A stretch of DNA of 10,396 nucleotides from NCBI GenBank assembly GCA_005779525.1, contig SXIZ01000019.1, forward strand, positions 1-10,396. Reading direction: 5' to 3'. The notes beneath the pieces were generated by a model, which worked only from the letters and a program-made list of their open reading frames with translations, had not been told where the DNA came from and searched no databases. The position numbers and the translations under genes are program-made. The stretch is from Methylococcaceae bacterium (GTDB taxonomy: Bacteria; Pseudomonadota; Gammaproteobacteria; Methylococcales; Methylomonadaceae). Below are positions 5,947 to 10,396 of the stretch, in pieces. How positions within the stretch are numbered: the stretch's first letter is position 1; each line of letters starts with the position of its first letter.

Positions 5947-7242
5947 ATGCGCAAAAAAACGACACCTCCTTCTGCCTATTTAAATGAAGTTAAATTGCTG
6001 TCTGATCGTATTGTCAAAGCGCAACAACCGATTCGAGTGTTAGACGCGATCAAATGGGATGACTCGGTAAAACAGCAATTCTTTGCTTCGGGCTGTAAAG
6101 AATTGCCAAAAGTTGATGCTGACTATTATCGACAAATTTGTCCGCTTACGTTTTCTCCCGAGGAGAAACGCCGCGAGTTTTATCAAATTGAACGCGATCT
6201 TATGCGTAAGCTGGGGCAACTCAATCCTTTAAGCGTTATCATGCGCCGTATTTGCCGAGAATATCAATCCGTCGTGCGCATGCTCGATGCCCGCGGTACG
6301 CCGTTATTTTCGGATATTTCTCAAGAGATGTATGGTTCCTCATTAGATGTGTTTCATGTGGGCGACCCGACCATTGCCGATTTAGGCAGCATGATGGAAG
6401 GAACTTTAACCGAGCTGCTAAAACTGGATTGTTTACAGGAAGAGGAAAAAACCATTCCTGCTAAAGATGCGGTGACCATTCTAAATGACAAAATTCAAGC
6501 CCTATTTCCGGGCGAAGGTCTGCGCGCCATGATTAGTGATGGCATCCTGGCGGATGCCGCCGCGGGTACCGATTATATTAAACTACGGGCCGATGCCATG
6601 TTTAATATGCGTGACCTACGCGTGTTAGAAGTCCACGAAATCTGGGTGCATCTTGGCACCACGCTCAACGGTCTCGCGCAACCTTATTGTACCTTTCTGG
6701 GCAAAGGCCCCCCTTCAGCGACCATTACTCAAGAAGGACTGGCGGTGTTGATGGAAATCTTAACCCTCAGCTCCACGCCTAAGCGTTTAATGCGTTTAAT
6801 CGATCGCGTTCGAGCGATTACCTTGATCGAAGAGGGTGCGGACTTTATCGATGTGTTTAAATTTTTCCAAAGTAAAGGTCTAGGGCAGGAAGAAAGCTTT
6901 AATTTTGCCAGCCGCGTGTTTCGCGGTAGCACCCCCGATGGTATGCCGTTTACTAAAGATTTAACGTACATCAAAGGCTTTGTGTTGACTTACAACTTTA
7001 TGCGACTGGCCGTCAGCAAGGGTAAGCCGGATCGAATTCCGCTGCTCTTTTGCGGTAAAACCATGATTGAAGACATGAAAGTCTTGGTTGATCTCGTCGA
7101 TGAGGGCACCGTCATTGCGCCGCGATTTATACCACCGCAATTTACCGATTTAATGGGTCTTTCGGCGTGGTTTAGTTTTAGCCGTTTTATGTCGTCCATG
7201 AACTTCAGACAATTGGAACAAGATTACGCAAATGTTTTATGA
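5947..7242 (+). CDS. DUF1704 / QEGLA-motif protein, putative zinc carboxypeptidase of the MATCAP type
   Basis: The 431-residue protein carries the defining motifs of the family annotated as flavohemoglobin expression-modulating QEGLA-motif protein (DUF1704, PF08014). HEIWVH at 230-235 is an HExxxH zinc-binding and catalytic motif, preceded by IKLRADAMFNMRDLRVLEV and followed by TTLNGLAQPY at 238-247. The QEGLA motif is at 262-266, with Glu263 as the expected third ligand. The eukaryotic members (MATCAP) are tubulin tyrosine carboxypeptidases using this same HExxxH plus Glu arrangement; peptidase activity here is inferred, and the bacterial substrate is unknown. There is no signal peptide, so it is probably cytoplasmic. 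The start at 5947 is the only reasonable one (TAA in frame at 5938), with weak GGA 9 bases upstream. rlmJ begins 32 bases after its stop, so the two may share a transcript. Confidence 0.85.
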   Translation: MRKKTTPPSAYLNEVKLLSDRIVKAQQPIRVLDAIKWDDSVKQQFFASGCKELPKVDADYYRQICPLTFSPEEKRREFYQIERDLMRKLGQLNPLSVIMRRICREYQSVVRMLDARGTPLFSDISQEMYGSSLDVFHVGDPTIADLGSMMEGTLTELLKLDCLQEEEKTIPAKDAVTILNDKIQALFPGEGLRAMISDGILADAAAGTDYIKLRADAMFNMRDLRVLEVHEIWVHLGTTLNGLAQPYCTFLGKGPPSATITQEGLAVLMEILTLSSTPKRLMRLIDRVRAITLIEEGADFIDVFKFFQSKGLGQEESFNFASRVFRGSTPDGMPFTKDLTYIKGFVLTYNFMRLAVSKGKPDRIPLLFCGKTMIEDMKVLVDLVDEGTVIAPRFIPPQFTDLMGLSAWFSFSRFMSSMNFRQLEQDYANVL

Positions 7243-7274
7243 TGCATAGGTTTTACTACTGAGAAATCCAAACC

Positions 7275-8117
7275 ATGCTGAGTTATAAACATATTTTCCA
7301 TGCCGGGAATTTTGCCGATGTGCTGAAGCATCTGGTATTGCAACAAATATTAGTGTATTTAGGTAAAAAAGAGGCGCCGTACTGCTTAATCGATACGCAT
7401 GCTGGCGCCGGGTGGTATGCCCTGCAAAATCCACAAGCGCAAAAAAACCAAGAATTTAATCAGGGGATAGCAAAACTCTGGCAACAACGCGAATGCCCGA
7501 AGGTCGTCGCCGATTATGTGCAATTGATTAAACATTTCAATCCAGGAACGCGTTTATCGCATTATCCAGGGTCACCCTTAATCATGCAGCATTATCTGCG
7601 CAGTAAAGATCGCCTGTTTTTGCATGAACTGCATCCTAATGAATTTGAACTGTTGACTAGCGTTATCAAAGCGGAGCGTCATATTCAGATTAAGCAAGAA
7701 GATGGTCTGGAAGCCAGTCTCAAACTGTTGCCTCCGGCAGAGCGCCGAGGACTAATCTTCATCGATCCGGCATATGAAATCAAGGAGGATTATCAACGGG
7801 TCGTCAAAACCCTGAAAAATATGCAACAGCGCTTTGCCACGGGCACTTATGCCTTATGGTATCCCGTAGTCAATCGAGAGCGTAATCTTGGATTGGAACA
7901 ATCCCTGCGAAACAGTGGAATACGCAACATCCAATTATTCGAATTAGGGCAACAACGGGATAGCGACGCCCCAGGCATGACCGCCAGCGGTATGATAGTC
8001 ATTAATCCCCCGTGGACGCTTAAAGCGGACTTGCAAACTGCCTTACCCTGGCTGGCAAGTCATTTAGGTCTTCCGGGAGTGAGCAGTTTTCGTTGCGAAC
8101 AGCTGGTTGCCGAATAA
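7275..8117 (+). CDS. rlmJ: 23S rRNA (adenine-2030-N6)-methyltransferase RlmJ
   Basis: RlmJ uses S-adenosylmethionine to methylate N6 of A2030 in 23S rRNA during ribosome assembly. The 280-residue product has the same length as E. coli RlmJ (YhiR) and aligns throughout: MLSYKHIFHAGNFADVLKH at 1-19, the SAM-binding IDTHAGAG at 39-46, HYPGSPLI at 96-103, HELHP at 117-121, ATGTYALWYPVV at 188-199 and GMTASGMIVINPPW at 234-247. The catalytic motif IV at 164-167 reads DPAY, whereas E. coli has DPPY; the catalytic Asp164 is kept. The start is fixed by similarity; only a weak GAG lies upstream. It follows the DUF1704 gene by 32 bases and probably shares its transcript. Confidence 0.96.
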   Translation: MLSYKHIFHAGNFADVLKHLVLQQILVYLGKKEAPYCLIDTHAGAGWYALQNPQAQKNQEFNQGIAKLWQQRECPKVVADYVQLIKHFNPGTRLSHYPGSPLIMQHYLRSKDRLFLHELHPNEFELLTSVIKAERHIQIKQEDGLEASLKLLPPAERRGLIFIDPAYEIKEDYQRVVKTLKNMQQRFATGTYALWYPVVNRERNLGLEQSLRNSGIRNIQLFELGQQRDSDAPGMTASGMIVINPPWTLKADLQTALPWLASHLGLPGVSSFRCEQLVAE

Positions 8118-8186
8118 CGAATTCATCTGGCGTTAAGCGATAAGTTCTAAAGTAAAGGCTCACACAGCATCGCTGGCTTGTTGGTA

Positions 8187-8199
8187 TTGCATGATGCAA
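8187..8199. repeat. 13-base palindrome TTGCATGATGCAA
   Basis: TTGCAT and ATGCAA are inverted around a central G, 41 bases before the start of the secreted-protein gene. The position suits an operator, but I recognise no regulator consensus and found no convincing -10/-35 pair around it. Confidence 0.35.
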
Positions 8200-8239
8200 G
8201 TAACACGTTGCGGCCGCATGATCACTCGAGGAGTTAACT

Positions 8240-8929
8240 ATGTATAAATTTATCATCAGCGCCTTACTAAGCAGCTTGGCGACCAGCAGTTTTGCGGATA
8301 CTCAAAATTATGAGAGCTCCGAAGCAGAGTATGAAGCTACAATGCTCTATCATGCGCAAACAACAGCAGCCTACCAAGCCGCTAGGCGCAACGGCCAATG
8401 GACGCGCGCCACTAACAATTTTTATGTCAACAACGACAAAGCAAAAATCGATATCCTTTATGGTCAATGGCAATTAAGCTATACCGATACCAGCCCCCAT
8501 AGCGATACACTGGCCTTGGAGAGCACTCTCAGCAGCACCGACTTTGGCTGGTATGGTTGGGATGGTACCCACGGCTTAAGCTGTTTTTATGAACCCGGTA
8601 TTGTCGGTACCAGTTATAGCTATCAGTGCTTACATCTTGTCGACGCCACCACTGGCATCGCTCAACGCTATTTATTTAATCTGAATGGCAACACCCTCAC
8701 AGGTAAATATTACCGCGGCACCATCGAGGGATTTTTTGACAGTATTAGCAAAAACCAGCTGCTAAACTTAACGGGTACAAAAATTAACGCCAGTAATGAA
8801 AGTGACTATAACGATACCACCAAAGAATTGTACATCCCCAAAGTCAACGCGTTGGGCAAACAATATAATGCGCGGTTAATCCATGAAGGTAACGGTGTAT
8901 TTCGCTTAAAAACGCTCAACCCGCTATAA
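8240..8929 (+). CDS. Secreted (periplasmic or extracellular) protein of unknown function
   Basis: I do not recognise this 229-residue protein. It starts with a Sec signal peptide: Lys3, a hydrophobic core FIISALLSSLA, and a likely cleavage after SFA at residue 19, leaving a mature protein of about 210 residues. Residues 25-50 look helical and are rich in Glu, Ala and Gln. From about 70 on the pattern alternates polar and hydrophobic residues with many Thr, Ser, Tyr and Gly, suggesting beta-strands (GQWQLSYTDTS at 75-85, FGWYGWDGTHG at 102-112, RYLFNLNGNTLTGKYYRG at 143-160). Two cysteines, Cys115 and Cys130, could form a disulphide. There is no lipobox or membrane anchor. The start is well supported by GAGGAG 7 bases upstream. 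dhaL follows after 25 bases on the same strand. A lipocalin-like or related beta-barrel fold is possible but unproven. Confidence 0.75.
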   Translation: MYKFIISALLSSLATSSFADTQNYESSEAEYEATMLYHAQTTAAYQAARRNGQWTRATNNFYVNNDKAKIDILYGQWQLSYTDTSPHSDTLALESTLSSTDFGWYGWDGTHGLSCFYEPGIVGTSYSYQCLHLVDATTGIAQRYLFNLNGNTLTGKYYRGTIEGFFDSISKNQLLNLTGTKINASNESDYNDTTKELYIPKVNALGKQYNARLIHEGNGVFRLKTLNPL

Positions 8930-8954
8930 ATGATCATCCCCTAGGAGCCCCAAT

Positions 8955-9602
8955 ATGCCCGTGCCTACCGATTTGCTCAGCGCCTTATTCACCCAGATCC
9001 AGAACGTCATCGATGCCAATGCTGAGGCGGTGACTGAATTAGATCAAGCGATTGGCGATGGCGATCATGTCTACAACTTGCAACGCGGTTTACAGGCTTT
9101 GCAGGAGCAAATTCCAAACTTAAGCACCCTGGAGTGGCAGGCGGCCTTGCAAAAAATCGGCATGACGTTGATGAGCACCGTGGGCGGAGCTTCGGGTTCG
9201 TTATATGGCACCTTATTTATCAGCATGAGCAAAAATCTAGGTGTACGCCCACTAGACAGCACCAGCTTGGCCGACATTTTTGCAGCTGGCGTAGAGAGTA
9301 TGAAACAACGTGGTAAAGCCGATGTGGGAGAAAAAACCATGCTGGATGTCCTGATCCCAGTAGCACAATATCTACAATCGCATTCAGCACAACCCTTAAA
9401 CGAACTCCTTCCCGCAATGGAGAGCGTCGCACTACAAGGGGTGGAAGCCACCCGGGATATGCTGGCCACCAAAGGCCGCGCCTCCTTTCTGGGAGAACGC
9501 AGCCGCGGTTGTATTGATGCTGGCGCTCAAACCGCACAATTAATGCTGAGTGCGATTGCTGACGTCCTTAGCAAAGAGTCTACAGTGGGTAGGTTGGGCT
9601 AA
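8955..9602 (+). CDS. dhaL: Dihydroxyacetone kinase subunit DhaL, locally without dhaK or dhaM
   Basis: DhaL is the ADP/ATP-binding subunit of dihydroxyacetone kinase; it passes phosphate to dihydroxyacetone held by DhaK and, in PTS-type systems, is recharged by DhaM. The product is 215 residues (E. coli 210). Diagnostic segments are LDQAIGDGDH at 29-38 with the Mg-binding Asp30, Asp35 and Asp37, STVGGASGSLYGT at 74-86, RGKADVGEKTMLDV at 119-132 and ATKGRASFLGERSRG at 171-185. Two positions depart from the common pattern: GDGDHG is GDGDHV (Val39), and the GH-x-DPGA segment reads GCIDAGA (Cys186 in place of His). AGGAG lies 7 bases before the ATG. Neither a dhaK nor a dhaM gene adjoins it within the window, so its partner must be elsewhere or its role differs. 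It follows the secreted-protein gene by 25 bases. Confidence 0.92.
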   Translation: MPVPTDLLSALFTQIQNVIDANAEAVTELDQAIGDGDHVYNLQRGLQALQEQIPNLSTLEWQAALQKIGMTLMSTVGGASGSLYGTLFISMSKNLGVRPLDSTSLADIFAAGVESMKQRGKADVGEKTMLDVLIPVAQYLQSHSAQPLNELLPAMESVALQGVEATRDMLATKGRASFLGERSRGCIDAGAQTAQLMLSAIADVLSKESTVGRLG

Positions 9603-9676
9603 ACAGCGTGATGCCCAACATTCGAAGCCTCGAATGCTTAGACTGTCCACTGGTTAGCCCAAGCATTTTGATTTTT
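9593..9676. terminator. Cluster of overlapping inverted repeats after dhaL
   Basis: Four alternative stems occur in about 75 bases. GTTGGGC (9593-9599) pairs with GCCCAAC (9613-9619). TTGGGCTAA plus CAG (9594-9602, 9604-9606) pairs with CTG plus TTAGCCCAA (9650-9652, 9654-9662). CATTCGA (9619-9625) pairs with TCGAATG (9630-9636). AATGCTT (9633-9639) pairs with AAGCATT (9661-9667), after which the sequence is T-rich (9666-9669 and 9672-9676). The last would act as a terminator for dhaL, whose final codons form the first arm of two stems. On the other strand the stems lie beyond the lipoprotein gene's stop, so the region may end both transcripts. Confidence 0.6.
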
Positions 9677-9693
9677 ACTCCCCTTCTTTTGGA

Positions 9694-10218
9694 TTAATGC
9701 CAACCGCCATATTGGCTAGTCGGGTCGCCGCGCCAGCCAGACGTAGTTTTATTTTCATCCGGTGAATGCACACTTTTTTGAGCCGCATGCGTCATATTCG
9801 CACTGCTATAACCGCCCATAGCTTTTGCCGCCTTAGCAATGGCAGTCGTCGTCGGATTAATTGCGTAATGTCGAATGCTGTCGTGAATAACCACCGACAA
9901 TAATTCGTCACTACTCGCCGCACCGGTATACGTTAACACCAAGGGCAAAACCGTCTCCGCAGGGATAGTGAGACTATAATTGCCCTCATCCACTGCGGTC
10001 TCGGCCAGCACCCGGCCTTGCTCAGTTTTGGCGACCACCTTACCCGTCTTAAGTATCCCTTGATTATTACTCACCTTGCCTTCTAAAGTCGTAGCTTGCG
10101 TATATTTTTTAACCACTGCCGGGGGAGTCACTTGGGTTTCTGCAGAAGGATTACAAGCAGTCAGAGCAACGCTGCCTAGACTGATCAAGAGTGCGCTTAA
10201 TAAAATGGTGGGCTGCAT
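9694..10218 (-). CDS. Small outer-membrane-type lipoprotein with a beta-sandwich-like domain, function unknown
   Basis: The 174-residue product begins with a lipoprotein signal: a hydrophobic run ILLSALLISLGSVA and the lipobox LTAC, giving lipidated Cys22. Asn follows the Cys, so there is no Asp retention signal and outer-membrane sorting is likely. Residues about 43-97 (TTLEGKVSNNQGILKTGKVV onwards, ending TIPAETVLPLVLTYTG) resemble a carboxypeptidase-regulatory / transthyretin-like beta domain of the kind that decorates surface proteins. A helical part follows with INPTTTAIAKAAKAMGGY at 120-137. The C-terminus is polar and rich in Gly and Trp, ending QYGGWH. I do not recognise a named family. 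AGGAA lies 7 bases before the ATG and a consensus -10 just upstream of that. The gene converges on dhaL. Confidence 0.75.
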   Translation of the reverse strand: MQPTILLSALLISLGSVALTACNPSAETQVTPPAVVKKYTQATTLEGKVSNNQGILKTGKVVAKTEQGRVLAETAVDEGNYSLTIPAETVLPLVLTYTGAASSDELLSVVIHDSIRHYAINPTTTAIAKAAKAMGGYSSANMTHAAQKSVHSPDENKTTSGWRGDPTSQYGGWH

Positions 10219-10237
10219 TTTAAAGTTCCTGATTAAA

Positions 10238-10261
10238 ATTATAGGTTAGTTTAAGTTTAAT
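10238..10261 (-). promoter_or_regulatory. Lipoprotein-gene -10 element with an adjacent tandem hexamer
   Basis: A perfect TATAAT is read on the minus strand at 10243-10238, with the predicted start near 10231, immediately before the AGGAA ribosome-binding site. The leader would be about 13 bases. Upstream, the spacer holds TTAAAC twice in tandem (about 10261-10250). No TTGACA-like -35 is present at the expected distance, so the promoter may need an activator or another sigma factor. Confidence 0.5.
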
Positions 10262-10295
10262 CACTCTACCCGCTGGTAGCAAGGGTTGTCCTATG

Positions 10296-10396
10296 TTAGT
10301 TTGAAGCACTTCCCATCCCCCCATACAAAAACAACCTCACCGTCTGCCTCACCCAAGCATCGATAAACTCCGGTTCCGGTGTCGGTTCTAGGCCCA
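10296..10396 (-). CDS. C-terminal 32 codons of an unidentified gene, cut by the right edge
   Basis: An open minus-strand frame enters at the right edge and stops with TAA at 10298-10296. Its last residues include PEFIDAWVRQTVRLFLYGG, an amphipathic helix with regular spacing that looks like real protein. The pattern reminds me of the last helix of TetR-family regulators, but 32 residues are too few to name it. If it is a regulator, its position upstream of the lipoprotein gene on the same strand, 77 bases away, would be noteworthy. A weak hairpin (CTACC 10266-10270 with GGTAG 10275-10279) lies after its stop. Confidence 0.5.
   Translation of the reverse strand, partial: GLEPTPEPEFIDAWVRQTVRLFLYGGMGSASN

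Noticed and set aside
8210..8217. GCGGCCGC palindrome before the secreted-protein gene
   Set aside because: An isolated 8-base GC palindrome (a common restriction site) with no partner or positional logic.
9071..9472. 133-codon minus-strand frame opposite dhaL
   Set aside because: It lies wholly opposite a well-recognised gene and has the Cys/Ser/Arg-rich composition typical of antisense shadows.

Overview
The window is chromosomal DNA from a gammaproteobacterium. The clearest pointer is the left third: rho and trxA on the minus strand, with rhlB leaving divergently on the plus strand. This is the gene order of Escherichia coli, and the proteins resemble the E. coli ones over their full visible lengths. 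RlmJ, a YrfG-type HAD phosphatase and a DUF47-Pit pair fit the same placement. Base composition is balanced to slightly AT-rich. I cannot assign a genus. There is no rRNA, tRNA, insertion sequence, CRISPR array or phage gene, and nothing suggests recent transfer.

Layout from left to right: rho (C-terminus off the left edge) and trxA on the minus strand; a 123-base divergent region with a strong trxA promoter and a weaker rhlB one; rhlB, convergent with a yrfG-like phosphatase; a 322-base gene-free stretch; a DUF47-pit operon for phosphate uptake; a 294-base non-coding stretch ending in a two-hairpin leader; a DUF1704 putative metallopeptidase followed by rlmJ; a secreted protein of unknown function followed 25 bases later by dhaL without dhaK or dhaM; a cluster of competing inverted repeats; a small lipoprotein on the minus strand; and the last 32 codons of another minus-strand gene at the right edge.

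Functional themes are RNA and termination (Rho, the RhlB helicase, the RlmJ 23S rRNA methylase), thiol redox (TrxA), phosphate uptake (DUF47 plus Pit) and nucleotide dephosphorylation (YrfG-like). The least understood genes are in the right half: the DUF1704 protein with HExxxH and QEGLA motifs, the secreted protein, the locally orphan DhaL and the lipoprotein.

Most of the window is ordinary core genome and no complete new system is evident. The observations most worth a second look are the terminator-like leader before the DUF1704 gene, that protein's tubulin-carboxypeptidase-like active site in a bacterium, the orphan DhaL with substitutions in two family motifs, and the mutually exclusive hairpins after dhaL.
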